DNA of 31,479 bases from a virus: positions 1 to 31,479 of IMG/VR virus record IMGVR_UViG_3300022918_000231. One strand, written 5' to 3'. This document shows, in pieces, positions 15,204 through 23,106 of the stretch (position 1 is its first letter; the number at the start of each line of letters is the position of its first letter). Both the position numbers and the translations under genes were made by a program. The notes beneath the pieces were generated by a model that was given only the letters and a program-made list of their open reading frames with translations, was not told the origin of the DNA and ran no database searches.

Positions 15204-16322
15204 ATGGCACTCGGTAAAGTCAGCGTCAACAATCTCAATCTCAGCCAGGGTGCTGTGACTGCGATCGAACGCCACTTCCTTTTCATCGGCCCTGGTGCAA
15301 AAAGCATTGGTCAGCTGATCCCTCTCAACACTGACAGCGACCTGGACGTGATGCTGGGCATTCCCGCCAGCGACCTGAAAACCCAGATCACGGCCGCACG
15401 CCTGAACGGTGGCGATCGCTGGGCCTGTGTGGCCGCGCCGATTGCCGCCGATGGCAACTGGCAGGACGCGCTGACCGTTTCCCAGCAGCAGGGCCACTCG
15501 TTTGAAGCGGTCGTGGTCACCACACCGGTGAAAACCGCTGCAGAACTGTCGGCTATGCATGACGCCGCCATTGCCTTGGGCAACACCTACGGCCGCCGCG
15601 TTTTCATCCTGGCGGCGTCGGTCGGCATCACGACCGCCGAACAGACGTGGGCCGAATACACCGCTGCCCAGAAAGCCCTGGTGCTCGGCCTGGCTGCGCC
15701 GCGTGTCCTGTGCGTGCCGCAGCTGCACGGCAATGACCTGGGCGTGTTGGCCGGTCGCCTGGCCAATGCTGCCGTCAGTGTGGCGGATAGCCCGATGCGG
15801 GTGGCCACCGGTGCGGTACTCGGACTGGGCACCGTTCCGGTCGACTCCGACAACGTGCCGCTGCCGTCCGCCGTGCGCGCCGAGCTGGACACCGCGCGCT
15901 TTTCCGTGACCCAGACCTACACCGACTACCCGGGCGTGTACTGGGGCGACGGCAACATGCTCGACGTGCCGGCCAGTGACTTCCAGGTGGTCGAGTACCT
16001 GCGTATCGCCGACAAGGCCGCGCGCCTGGTGCGGCCGCTGCTGATCGCCCGGGTCGCGGATCGCCGCCTGAATAGTTCGGCCAACAGCATGGCGGTGAAT
16101 ATCAGCGCCCTGATGGCCCCGCTGCGTGCGATGGCCAAGTCCACGACCTTTGCCGGCCAGGTGTTCCCGGGCGAGATCGAGCAGCCCAAGGACGGCGACA
16201 TCGTCCTGACCTGGAAAAGCAAAACCGCTGTCGAGGCCTTCATCAAGGTCAAGCCCCTCAATTGCCCGAAAGACCTGACCGCGAACATCGCGCTCGACCT
16301 TTCGAACACCGAAACGGAGTAA
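15204..16322 (+). CDS. Contractile tail sheath protein (DUF2586-like)
   Basis: A 372-residue protein that I assign to the DUF2586 tail-sheath group typical of HP1/K139-type phages. Visible parts are the N-terminal strand (VSVNNLNLSQGA), a middle alpha/beta domain, and the C-terminal handshake-like region with YLRIADKAARLVRPLLIARVADR, which resembles contractile sheath proteins. It is followed after 6 bases by the tube gene, as sheath and tube nearly always are. Sheath contraction drives the tube through the cell envelope. Confidence 0.82.
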   Translation: MALGKVSVNNLNLSQGAVTAIERHFLFIGPGAKSIGQLIPLNTDSDLDVMLGIPASDLKTQITAARLNGGDRWACVAAPIAADGNWQDALTVSQQQGHSFEAVVVTTPVKTAAELSAMHDAAIALGNTYGRRVFILAASVGITTAEQTWAEYTAAQKALVLGLAAPRVLCVPQLHGNDLGVLAGRLANAAVSVADSPMRVATGAVLGLGTVPVDSDNVPLPSAVRAELDTARFSVTQTYTDYPGVYWGDGNMLDVPASDFQVVEYLRIADKAARLVRPLLIARVADRRLNSSANSMAVNISALMAPLRAMAKSTTFAGQVFPGEIEQPKDGDIVLTWKSKTAVEAFIKVKPLNCPKDLTANIALDLSNTETE

Positions 16323-16328
16323 CCCCGC

Positions 16329-16781
16329 ATGGCTGCAAAGATTGGCGGCAAGAACTTCGACGTGAACCTGGGCGATCTGCTCGTTCACGTCGAGACCGGC
16401 ACCCTGGACATCACCGACAACTCCACCGTGGCGCAGACCAAAGGCGTGCCTAACGGCCACGTCGATGGCGATGTGGCGGCTGCAGGCGAACTGGAGCTGG
16501 ACACCACCAACTTCAACCTGCTGATCGAGCAGGCCAAAACCGCCGGCAGCTTCCGCGAGCTGGAGCCGTTCGACATCGTGTTCTTCGCCAAGGCTGGCGA
16601 CGAGGAACTGCGCATTGAAGCGTTCGGCTGCAAGGTCCGGATCTCGAGCCTGCTCAGCGTCGACCAAAAGGGCGGCGAGAAGAACAAGCACAAGGTGCCG
16701 TTCGACGTCACCAGTCCGGACTTCATCAAGATCAACGGCGTGCCGTACCTGTCCGCCGCTGAAATCGAAGGCCTGACGTAA
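16329..16781 (+). CDS. Tail tube protein (DUF2597-like)
   Basis: A 150-residue beta-rich protein of the DUF2597 tail-tube type. It starts MAAKIGGKNFDVNLGDLLVHV, contains the loop NSTVAQTKGVPNGHVDGDVAA typical of tube proteins, and ends in FDVTSPDFIKINGVPYLS. It forms hexamer rings inside the sheath. Its stop overlaps the next ATG by one base (TAATG). Confidence 0.82.
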   Translation: MAAKIGGKNFDVNLGDLLVHVETGTLDITDNSTVAQTKGVPNGHVDGDVAAAGELELDTTNFNLLIEQAKTAGSFRELEPFDIVFFAKAGDEELRIEAFGCKVRISSLLSVDQKGGEKNKHKVPFDVTSPDFIKINGVPYLSAAEIEGLT

Positions 16782-16993
16782 TGGTTTGCCCGTTCGATCG
16801 CGCCCAGGCGCTGGAGCAGCGCCAGCGTGACCAGGCTATTGCGGCTCAGCTCGCCAGTTCGCGCCCGACCGGGCCAAGCCGCACCCACTGCGAGGACTGC
16901 GACAAACCGATTCCTGAAAAGCGCCAGGCGCTGGGCGGGATCCTGCGTTGCGTGCCCTGCCAGACGCTTGTTGAGCAAGGAAAACGCCGATGA
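16781..16993 (+). CDS. TraR/DksA-type zinc-finger protein
   Basis: A 70-residue protein with a four-cysteine zinc site C37-x2-C40-x16-C57-x2-C60 around the motif PIPEKRQALGG, the signature of the TraR/DksA group. Small phage and plasmid TraR proteins bind RNA polymerase through the secondary channel and mimic DksA with ppGpp. The N-terminal helix is short and the acidic tip residues are not clear. It sits between tail-tube and lysis genes, linked by overlaps on both sides, so it would be made late. A transcriptional role is inferred from the family. Confidence 0.85.
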   Translation: MVCPFDRAQALEQRQRDQAIAAQLASSRPTGPSRTHCEDCDKPIPEKRQALGGILRCVPCQTLVEQGKRR

Positions 16994-17316
16994 CCCCGAC
17001 CGTCCAGCCGCTGAACGACGTGAGCAGCGACGTCACCCGCCAGGGCCGTCTCGAACGTGAAGTGATGTTGATCGAGTACCGCGTAGGCGAACTGGAAAAA
17101 CATCACGGCACCGTGCCGACCCGGGTTACCAAGCTCGAGCAACAGTTCGAGCACATGTCCGGTCAACTGTCGCAGCTCAACGAAGGCCAGCAGAAGCTGA
17201 CCACCGTCGTCGCGGCTATTGGCAGCAAGATTACCTGGGCGTTGGCGGTGGCCAGCACCCTGTGGGCGATCCTGCAGATGTTCGGCCCGGCTCTGTTGCG
17301 GGTACTCCTGCCATGA
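16990..17316 (+). CDS. Putative holin-like membrane protein
   Basis: A 108-residue protein with a long coiled-coil region (about 20-75: heptad-like RLEREVMLIEYRVGELEKH and VTKLEQQFEHM) and a single C-terminal membrane segment at about 79-104. This layout resembles the XhlA-like group of accessory lysis proteins rather than classical three-helix P2 holin. It overlaps both neighbours and lies immediately before the endolysin, so a holin or pinholin role is likely by position. With an SAR-type endolysin, a small hole that only depolarises the membrane would be enough. Confidence 0.65.
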   Translation: MTPTVQPLNDVSSDVTRQGRLEREVMLIEYRVGELEKHHGTVPTRVTKLEQQFEHMSGQLSQLNEGQQKLTTVVAAIGSKITWALAVASTLWAILQMFGPALLRVLLP

Positions 17317-17840
17317 ACCTGCGCGCCAAGATCGCCGCCGGCGGGCTGACACTCTGCAGTTCCGCGCTGGTGTTGTTCCTGGGCACCTGGGAAGGCAACG
17401 GCCAGAACACCGCCTATGCCGACAAGCTGGCCCGTGGCCTGCCGACAGTGTGCAAAGGCATCACCCAACACACCAGCCCGTATCCGGTGGTGGTCGGTGA
17501 CTACTGGTCCGATGCGCGCTGCGCCGAAGTCGAGCACCTGGTGGTCGAGAAAGGGCAACTGGCCCTGGCCGACTGCCTGACCAACCAGGCGATCGGCCAG
17601 AACACCTTCGACGCCCTGACCAGCCATGGCCACAACTTTGGCGTGCCGACGACCTGCGCCAGTCGGGCCGTCGGCCTGATCAACGCCGGCCGCATTGCCG
17701 AGGGCTGCAGAGCACTGGCGTGGGCAGCGGATGGCAGAACACCGGTCTGGTCCTACGTGACCGATGCCCAGGGCAAGAAGCGATTTGTGCCCGGGTTGTA
17801 CGCAAGGCGTCTGGCGGAAGCGGAGTTGTGCGCGAAATGA
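17313..17840 (+). CDS. SAR-type phage lysozyme (GH24 endolysin)
   Basis: A 175-residue glycoside hydrolase family 24 enzyme that cuts the peptidoglycan glycan chain. The N-terminus (residues 9-25, AGGLTLCSSALVLFLGT) is a weakly hydrophobic, Gly/Ala/Ser-rich segment followed directly by the catalytic Glu in WEG (E27). This is a signal-anchor-release design, exported by Sec and held in the membrane until lysis. The likely remaining triad residues are D37 and T45 in the GLPTVCKGIT motif. Seven cysteines are present, including C15 inside the anchor segment and C47 in the active-site region. It overlaps the holin-like gene and the Rz gene by four bases each. Confidence 0.87.
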   Translation: MNLRAKIAAGGLTLCSSALVLFLGTWEGNGQNTAYADKLARGLPTVCKGITQHTSPYPVVVGDYWSDARCAEVEHLVVEKGQLALADCLTNQAIGQNTFDALTSHGHNFGVPTTCASRAVGLINAGRIAEGCRALAWAADGRTPVWSYVTDAQGKKRFVPGLYARRLAEAELCAK

Positions 17841-18349
17841 CGATCCCCTTGCCACGTCTTGCCGTGTTCCTGCTGCTGGCCAGCCTCGCGGCCTACATCC
17901 TTTTGGACTTCGTCGCTGACCAGCGTGACGAAGCCCGGGGCGAACGTGATGACGCCGTCACCGAGCTGGGCACCGTTACCACCGAGCGCGACGGCTTGCT
18001 CCAGGCGGCGCAGATCGCCGGCGAAATGCTCGCCGCCCGCGATGCCAACGACCTCAAACACACCCTGGAGCTGAACAATGCGCTCGATCACAACAAGTCT
18101 CTGCAGCGTGCTGTTGACGATGGCCGTCAGCGGCTGCTCATCAAAGCCAGTTGCCCCACCGCCGCCGCAGTACCTGGTGCCACCGGCACCGGCAGCGTGG
18201 CTGATGCTGGATCCGCCGAACTCGCTGCAGACGCTCGACCGGATTATTTCACCCTCCGGGACCAGCTCGCCCTGACCCGGCAGATGGTCCTCGGCCTGCA
18301 GGACTACATCCGCACGGTGGTGTTGCGAACGCCGCCGGCGAAACCCTGA
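17837..18349 (+). CDS. Rz: Rz-like inner-membrane spanin subunit
   Basis: A 170-residue i-spanin. It has an N-terminal membrane anchor at about 5-24 (PRLAVFLLLASLAAYILLDF), then a long periplasmic helical region rich in Glu, Asp, Arg and Ala (about 28-105), as in lambda Rz. The preferred ATG at 17837 overlaps the lysozyme stop (ATGA). The o-spanin gene is nested inside it in the +1 frame. The C-terminal part after the nested gene's start is less regular and alanine/threonine rich, as expected when two frames constrain each other. Together with Rz1 it fuses inner and outer membranes as the last lysis step. Confidence 0.82.
   Translation: MTIPLPRLAVFLLLASLAAYILLDFVADQRDEARGERDDAVTELGTVTTERDGLLQAAQIAGEMLAARDANDLKHTLELNNALDHNKSLQRAVDDGRQRLLIKASCPTAAAVPGATGTGSVADAGSAELAADARPDYFTLRDQLALTRQMVLGLQDYIRTVVLRTPPAKP
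18078..18275 (+). CDS. Rz1: Rz1-like outer-membrane spanin lipoprotein, nested in Rz
   Basis: A 65-residue frame wholly inside the Rz gene in the +1 register. It has a short signal peptide and a lipobox VSGC ending at C20, so the mature part is about 46 residues after lipidation. The mature part is proline-rich (VAPPPPQYLVPPAPAA), which is characteristic of Rz1 proteins. It would sit in the inner leaflet of the outer membrane and pair with the Rz protein across the periplasm. Confidence 0.83.
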   Translation: MRSITTSLCSVLLTMAVSGCSSKPVAPPPPQYLVPPAPAAWLMLDPPNSLQTLDRIISPSGTSSP

Positions 18350-18384
18350 ACCCTTTTTAACCCCAACCCCTACGGATACGACTC

Positions 18385-18675
18385 ATGAGCGAAGTAAACC
18401 GCGACATCACCCTGGAATTTGCTGATCAGGATTTCACTTTCCACCTCACGCCCCAGGACGTGACCAAGTACTTCAACAGCACCACGAACAACAACAAGGT
18501 GGCCCCGGCCAACAACCTGCTGATGACCACCGTCAAGCAGGACGAAAAAGCCGCGCTCAAGCCGTTCCTGGCTAACCCGGTCACCGTCATGGAACTGGCC
18601 GGCGCGCTGCTTGAGGAGTACTCGCCGGACATCGACGTCATCGTAAAAAAGTCCTCGACCACGCTGAGCGCCTGA
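18385..18675 (+). CDS. E: Tail assembly chaperone, short form (P2 gpE-like)
   Basis: A 96-residue acidic protein, beginning MSEVNRDITLEFADQDFTFHL, that lies just before the tape measure gene, the invariant position of the tail chaperone. Residues 41-85 are helical and match the putative tail assembly chaperone pattern (ANNLLMTTVKQDEKAALKPFL). The short form ends at 18675 in the zero frame; a heptanucleotide slip site at 18645-18651 allows a longer -1 product. The two forms wrap and present the tape measure during tail building. Confidence 0.85.
   Translation: MSEVNRDITLEFADQDFTFHLTPQDVTKYFNSTTNNNKVAPANNLLMTTVKQDEKAALKPFLANPVTVMELAGALLEEYSPDIDVIVKKSSTTLSA
18645..18651 (+). promoter_or_regulatory. 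-1 programmed frameshift site A AAA AAG
   Basis: In the zero frame the codons read GTA AAA AAG, so A AAA AAG fits the X XXY YYZ slippery rule and is the same heptamer as the E. coli dnaX site. It lies 8 codons before the zero-frame stop, and the -1 frame is open from here to 18833. A GAGGAG stretch is 27 bases upstream, too far for the dnaX-type stimulator. A downstream stem was not proven. Confidence 0.8.
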
Positions 18676-18833
18676 CCGAAGACGGACTGGGCCAGCTGTT
18701 GGCCCTGACCCACCGCTGGCTGCCTGGTGCCGAACCCACCATCGAAAACATGGGGGTGGCCAAGTGGCTGGAGGACGAACACTGGCGACGGATGGAAATC
18801 GCCGTCGCCAACGGCATCGCCCAAGCATTTTAA
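18651..18833 (+). CDS. E': -1 frame extension of tail chaperone (P2 gpE' like)
   Basis: Reading in the -1 frame after the slip gives 60 residues starting VLDHAERLTEDGLGQLL and ending IAQAF, with an HRWLPG segment and a strongly helical W-L-E-D-E-H-W-R-R-M-E tail. Joined to the first 89 residues it yields a product of about 149 residues, the usual E+E' design of P2 and gpG-GT design of lambda. There is no independent start with a good ribosome binding site. It ends 11 bases before the tape measure gene. Confidence 0.78.
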   Translation, partial: VLDHAERLTEDGLGQLLALTHRWLPGAEPTIENMGVAKWLEDEHWRRMEIAVANGIAQAF

Positions 18834-18844
18834 GGTTCTAATCC

Positions 18845-20941
18845 ATGGCTGACCGCAGCGCCCGCTTGGCTTTCATCCTCAGCCTGACCGACAAGGTCAG
18901 CGCGCCCCTGGGCAAGGTGAAAACCAGCTTTGCCGACCTGGCCACCCAGGGCCAACAGAACATCATGAAGATGGGCACGGGCCTGGCGGGCATGGTGGGC
19001 GCGGGCGTGGCCATCTCCGAATCGCTGGAACCGGCGCTGGAAATGAACCGCGCCCTGGGCGAAGTCCGCTCGCTGGGCGTGGCCGAAGATGCCTTGTCAG
19101 CCCTCAACAAAAAATCCCTGGAGTTTTCCGTGAACTACGCGGCGAACGCCCGGGATTTTGTCGCCTCGGCCTACAGCATTTCCGGCGCGATCAAGGGGCT
19201 GACGGGCGACCAGCTGGCGAACTTCACCAACACCAGCAACCTGCTGGCCAAGGCCACCAAGTCCGACGCCGAGACCATGGGCGCGTACCTGGGCACCATG
19301 TACAACCTGTTCAAAACCTCGGCTGACACCATGGGTAAAACCGAATGGGTCGAGAAGCTGGGTGGGCAGACGGCTTTGGCCGTGAAGCTGTTCCGCACGG
19401 ACGGCGCTCAGCTCAAGGACGCCTTTAAGGAAGTCGGTGCGATCGCCACTGGTGCCGGCGTCGACATTGCCGAGCAGTTCGCGGTGATCGGTTCGCTGAG
19501 CAGCACCATGGAAGGCGGCGACGCCGGCGGGCGCTACAAGGCGTTTTTCGAGAACGCGGCCAACGGTGCGAAAGCCTTGGGTGTCACCCTGACCGACCAG
19601 CAAGGCAAGATGCTGCCGATCCTCGACGTCCTGGACAAGCTGCAGGGCAAATTGGGCGACCTGAACGGCGCGTCCGCCAGCGCAAAATTGCTGGCGGCAT
19701 TCGGCGGCGAAGGTGCCCAGGTGATCGGCGCGCTGGCCAAGGACACCGACCGGCTGCGCAGCGGCATTGCCGAACTGGGCCGGGTCCGGGGCCTGGAGAA
19801 TGCCGAGAAGATGGCCAAGGCCATGGTCGACCCGTGGCAACAGTTCGGCGCGGCCGTCCAGGCGTTGCGCATCGCCTTTGGCCAGGCACTCATTCCGATG
19901 CTCGCGCCGCTGATGGACAAGCTAGTGGGCATTGCCAGCACGCTGACTCGCTGGACCCAGCTGTTTCCGAACCTGACCCGCATGATCGCCATGATCACCT
20001 TGGGGTTCCTGGGGCTGGTGGTGGCGATCGGGGCGCTGACGGTGATCAGCAGTGTGATCGGCATGCTGTCGATGCTGGCCAGCCCGATCGCCTTGATCGT
20101 GATTGCCATCGCCGCCCTGGTGATTGGTGTCGGTATCGGGATTTTGTACTGGGATCGCCTGAAAGCCTCGTTCGGCAACACCGCCTGGTTCCAGGCGCTG
20201 GTCACGATGATCACCCCGGTCATCTTGCTGTTCCGCGTATTCGCCGCGCTGCTCAACGTGTTGTGGGTCGGCCTGCAGCAGGTGTTCGCGTTCGGTATGC
20301 AGGTGGTCGACTGGATCGGGCAAATGGTCGGCGTCACGGTGTCGGCGAATACGGTGTGGGATGCCTTCATCTGGGCACTGACCAACATTTCTCCGTTTGC
20401 GGTGATTGGCAAGGCCTTGAAGGGCCTGATCGAACTGTTGAACCGGATCCCTGGCATCAACATCGACACGACCTTTGGCGACGTGCCCAAGCCGCCGGAG
20501 ATCCCCGGCGTAGAAAGCCAGGTGCCGACGACGCCAGCCGTGGACCGTGCGCTGCAGGCGGCGTTGCCTGGGAACCTCCCGACCGCTGTTCCGCAAGGCG
20601 CGGCCCTGTTGCAGCGGCCGATGGCCCTCGCTTCGCCGCTGCCGGCAGCCACCCAGCCCACCGTCAGCGCGGCCCCACCGGTGCCGCCCCTGGTGCTAGC
20701 CTCGGCGCGCACTGATCAGGCCGAAGAAGCCCGCAAACGCCAGGCAATCACCACGGCAAGCATTTCCCCCACGCGTCCGACCGCCGTGCCCCAGGGCGGG
20801 CTGCTGCGCAGCATTCAGAACACCACCAACCAGCAGACTCAGAACAAGGGCACGCATGTGGAGAACATCAACATCAACACGGCCAAGCCTATGACCCCGC
20901 TCGAGATCGAAAACATGATGAGCATGGCGGTGAGCGGATGA
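18845..20941 (+). CDS. T: Tail tape measure protein (P2 gpT-like)
   Basis: A 698-residue protein whose length sets tail length. The N-terminal 300 residues are a phage-tail minor domain (SLEFSVNYAANARDFVASAYS and the following T-S-N-L-L-A-K-A-T segment). The middle, about 375-490, has several strongly hydrophobic helices around a W-D-R-L turn, as in tape measure proteins that insert into the host inner membrane. The last 150 residues are proline-rich and low complexity, ending in NININTAKPMTPLEIENMM. It is somewhat shorter than P2 gpT (about 815), so the tail should be slightly shorter. Confidence 0.92.
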   Translation: MADRSARLAFILSLTDKVSAPLGKVKTSFADLATQGQQNIMKMGTGLAGMVGAGVAISESLEPALEMNRALGEVRSLGVAEDALSALNKKSLEFSVNYAANARDFVASAYSISGAIKGLTGDQLANFTNTSNLLAKATKSDAETMGAYLGTMYNLFKTSADTMGKTEWVEKLGGQTALAVKLFRTDGAQLKDAFKEVGAIATGAGVDIAEQFAVIGSLSSTMEGGDAGGRYKAFFENAANGAKALGVTLTDQQGKMLPILDVLDKLQGKLGDLNGASASAKLLAAFGGEGAQVIGALAKDTDRLRSGIAELGRVRGLENAEKMAKAMVDPWQQFGAAVQALRIAFGQALIPMLAPLMDKLVGIASTLTRWTQLFPNLTRMIAMITLGFLGLVVAIGALTVISSVIGMLSMLASPIALIVIAIAALVIGVGIGILYWDRLKASFGNTAWFQALVTMITPVILLFRVFAALLNVLWVGLQQVFAFGMQVVDWIGQMVGVTVSANTVWDAFIWALTNISPFAVIGKALKGLIELLNRIPGINIDTTFGDVPKPPEIPGVESQVPTTPAVDRALQAALPGNLPTAVPQGAALLQRPMALASPLPAATQPTVSAAPPVPPLVLASARTDQAEEARKRQAITTASISPTRPTAVPQGGLLRSIQNTTNQQTQNKGTHVENININTAKPMTPLEIENMMSMAVSG

Positions 20942-21252
20942 CGTACCTCGATCTGCTGATCACCGAAAACGACCTGGCGCTAGACCTGTCCCGTCAGCCG
21001 TTGCCCGTCGAGGACCGCGCCTGCATCGCCCAGGACATCGGGCACATGATCCGCGAAAGCGGCCTGCTGGTGACCCTGGTCGCCGAGCGCAACCGGCTCA
21101 AACAGCGCGACTGCATCCAGCAGCTGGAACTGCTGGTGGAAAACGACGTTCGCCTGGTACCCGGCACCGCGAAGATCACCGAACTTGCACCAGGTCAGTA
21201 CCTGGTCACGGCGAAAACCCTGCAGTTCGGCAGTGTGGAGGTGACGTTGTGA
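20938..21252 (+). CDS. DUF2590-like baseplate protein (gpW/gp25 role)
   Basis: A 104-residue protein that overlaps the tape measure stop (ATGA) and the next gene (GTGA). The start MTYLDLLITENDLALDL and the IAQDIGHMIRESGLL helix resemble the DUF2590 group, which occupies the place of P2 gpW (gp25-type baseplate wedge) in HP1/K139-type phages. It lies directly before the gpJ-like gene, as W does in P2. It is probably a wedge component that starts sheath polymerisation; the link to gp25 is inferred. Confidence 0.72.
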   Translation: MTYLDLLITENDLALDLSRQPLPVEDRACIAQDIGHMIRESGLLVTLVAERNRLKQRDCIQQLELLVENDVRLVPGTAKITELAPGQYLVTAKTLQFGSVEVTL

Positions 21253-22424
21253 GCGACGTCGACTTTAAACAGGCGCTCGCTGATTCAGGCGTTCCCACGA
21301 CCGAAGCCGCGCTGCGTGCCGCGTGGGAAGCCGAAGTGGTCGCCCAGGGCAGCAAGCTGGCCAATACCAGCGCGTATTCGCCGTTCTGGCGCGTGGTCAC
21401 CGCCCTGGTCACCAAACCGGTGCTCTGGATCCTGACCTTTGTCAGTGACACCGTGCTGCCAAACTTCTTCGTCAAAACCGCGACCGGGGCCTGGCTGGAC
21501 ATGCTGGCCTGGGCGGTCAACGTTGAACGCAAAGCCCCGACCAAGGCGATCGGCTCGCTGTTGTTCAGCCGTGCTACCACGGTGGGCCGCTTCGAAGTGC
21601 CGGCGGGCACCCGCGTGCAGTCGGCCGCGATCAACGGCCACGTCTACGAACTGGTGACCACGGTCGCCGCCAGCTTTGTAGAAGGCTCCTCACAACTACA
21701 AATTCCGGCTATGGCGATCGAGGCCGGCAGCGGCTTTAACCTGGCCCCGGGTTATTACGCGGTTCTGCCGGTGCCGGTACCGGGCGTGGTTCAGGTGGTC
21801 AATCTTGACAGCTGGCTGGCCAGCCCGGGATCGGACTCGGAGCTGGACGATGACCTGCGCCTGCGTGTGCGTAACCAGTTCAGCGCGGTCAACCAATGGC
21901 ACACCGACGCGGTCTATCGCGCCCTGATCGCCGCGTTCCCGGGCGTGTCGGCCAACGGCGTGTATTTCCAGCACGGCGCACCACGCGGGCCAGGCAGCGC
22001 CAATGCCTACGTGCTGTTCGAAGCGGACGTGCCGGCGGACACCTACCTGCAGCAGATAAACGCCCGGATCATGGACGAGGGCAACCATGGCCACGGCGAT
22101 TCAATGCTGGTGATGGTCATGCCAGAAACCCAGCACGACGTCAGCCTGCAGGTGTGGCCGGTGGTCAACTTGACCGACGCGCAGCGCGCCACCCTGAAAG
22201 CCGACATCGCCCTGTTTATCCGCGCGGCGTTCCGCGAGAGCACCGGCAGCGACTACACCCCGACGCTGACCTGGCCGCAGTCGCGCTTTTCGTTCAGCCG
22301 CCTGGTGGAAGAGCTGCACGAACAATTCCCGCGCATCGAATCCATGAAATTCGCGAACGAAGACATCCTTTCGGATCTGGCGGTTCCCCGGCTGCAGGCG
22401 CTGCAGGTGACCTTCGATGATTAA
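21249..22424 (+). CDS. J: Baseplate wedge protein J (gpJ-like)
   Basis: A 391-residue baseplate J protein with a GTG start. The family features are visible: VPAGTRVQSAAINGHVYELV at about 118-137, AIEAGSGFNLAPG at about 157-169, then SPGSDSELDDDLRLRVRNQF at about 192-211 and the downstream YRALIAAFPGVSANGVYF. The C-terminus (FSRLVEELHEQFPRIESM) contacts the other wedge protein. It overlaps the next gene by 8 bases. These wedge proteins surround the hub and carry the fibres. Confidence 0.92.
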   Translation: MSDVDFKQALADSGVPTTEAALRAAWEAEVVAQGSKLANTSAYSPFWRVVTALVTKPVLWILTFVSDTVLPNFFVKTATGAWLDMLAWAVNVERKAPTKAIGSLLFSRATTVGRFEVPAGTRVQSAAINGHVYELVTTVAASFVEGSSQLQIPAMAIEAGSGFNLAPGYYAVLPVPVPGVVQVVNLDSWLASPGSDSELDDDLRLRVRNQFSAVNQWHTDAVYRALIAAFPGVSANGVYFQHGAPRGPGSANAYVLFEADVPADTYLQQINARIMDEGNHGHGDSMLVMVMPETQHDVSLQVWPVVNLTDAQRATLKADIALFIRAAFRESTGSDYTPTLTWPQSRFSFSRLVEELHEQFPRIESMKFANEDILSDLAVPRLQALQVTFDD

Positions 22425-23094
22425 GCTCGAGTTGCCGTTCTGGCTGGACGGCGAAGAGGCCACCAAGCTCAAGGCGACAGCACAGGCCTGGTGGGAATCG
22501 GTGGAAGGCTGGCTGCGCTGGCCCCTGCTGCAGATGGACGCCGAGACGTGCCACCTGACCATTCTGGATCTGCTCGCCTGGCAGCGCGACATCACCCGCT
22601 TTCGCGGCGAGTCCGAAGCCCTTTACCGGCTGCGCGTGAAATACGCCTTTATCAATGCGGTGGACGCCGGATCCGTTATCGGCTTCCAGCGGATCCTGCA
22701 GCGCCTGGGCGTGGGGTATGTGCGGATTGCCGAACGCCTGGCCGATCGGGATTGGGACATCGTCCAGTTGCACCTGAGTGATTCCCAGCTTTCAGAAAAC
22801 CCGGCCCTGCTGGACATGATCGTCCACCAGTACGGGCGCACCTGCCGCCGGTACGAATTCGTCAGCACCTCTGTGGTGCGCCTGGTGATGGCTGCCTACG
22901 AAATCAGCAATGACCAGATGACCCTGATCGCCAAGTTCGATGACACGCAAACCGTGGGCATGCGCTTAGCCACCGGCGAGTTCGGTCATGACCAGCTGTC
23001 GATCGTCGCCCGCTTCAACGACACCCAAACGGTTGGCCTTGCGCTGGCCACCTCCGAGTTCAACAACGACCAGGTCACTCTGGTTACACGCTAA
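22417..23094 (+). CDS. I: Tail protein I (gpI-like) with C-terminal repeats
   Basis: A 225-residue wedge protein. Residues 1-150 match gpI: a short start, LLAWQRDITRFRGESEALYRLRVKYA-type segment at about 52-77, and GFQRILQRLGVG. P2 gpI is about 176 residues; the extra length here is a tandem repeat of 26 residues. Three units are seen at 154-179, 180-205 and 206-225 (last one partial), with consensus V-x-L-x-x-A-x-x-E-F-x-N-D-Q-x-T-L-x-A-x-F-D-D-T-Q-T. gpI links the wedge to the tail fibre, so the repeats may form a fibre-docking stalk. Confidence 0.85.
   Translation: MIKLELPFWLDGEEATKLKATAQAWWESVEGWLRWPLLQMDAETCHLTILDLLAWQRDITRFRGESEALYRLRVKYAFINAVDAGSVIGFQRILQRLGVGYVRIAERLADRDWDIVQLHLSDSQLSENPALLDMIVHQYGRTCRRYEFVSTSVVRLVMAAYEISNDQMTLIAKFDDTQTVGMRLATGEFGHDQLSIVARFNDTQTVGLALATSEFNNDQVTLVTR
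22876..23091 (+). repeat. 78-bp coding tandem repeat in gpI gene
   Basis: Units start at 22876, 22954 and 23032; the last is shortened to 60 bases by the stop codon. The first two encoded units share the blocks D-D-T-Q-T/N-D-T-Q-T and the N/H-D-Q triplet at the same spacing. The DNA is more diverged than the protein, pointing to an old duplication under selection. Confidence 0.7.
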
Positions 23095-23106
23095 AAGGAA
23101 TCACCC

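Noticed and set aside
15180-16691. 503-residue minus-strand open frame opposite the sheath and tube genes
   Set aside because: It mirrors two well-recognised tail genes; long antisense frames are common in GC-rich DNA, and its translation has no domain-like pattern or suitable neighbours.
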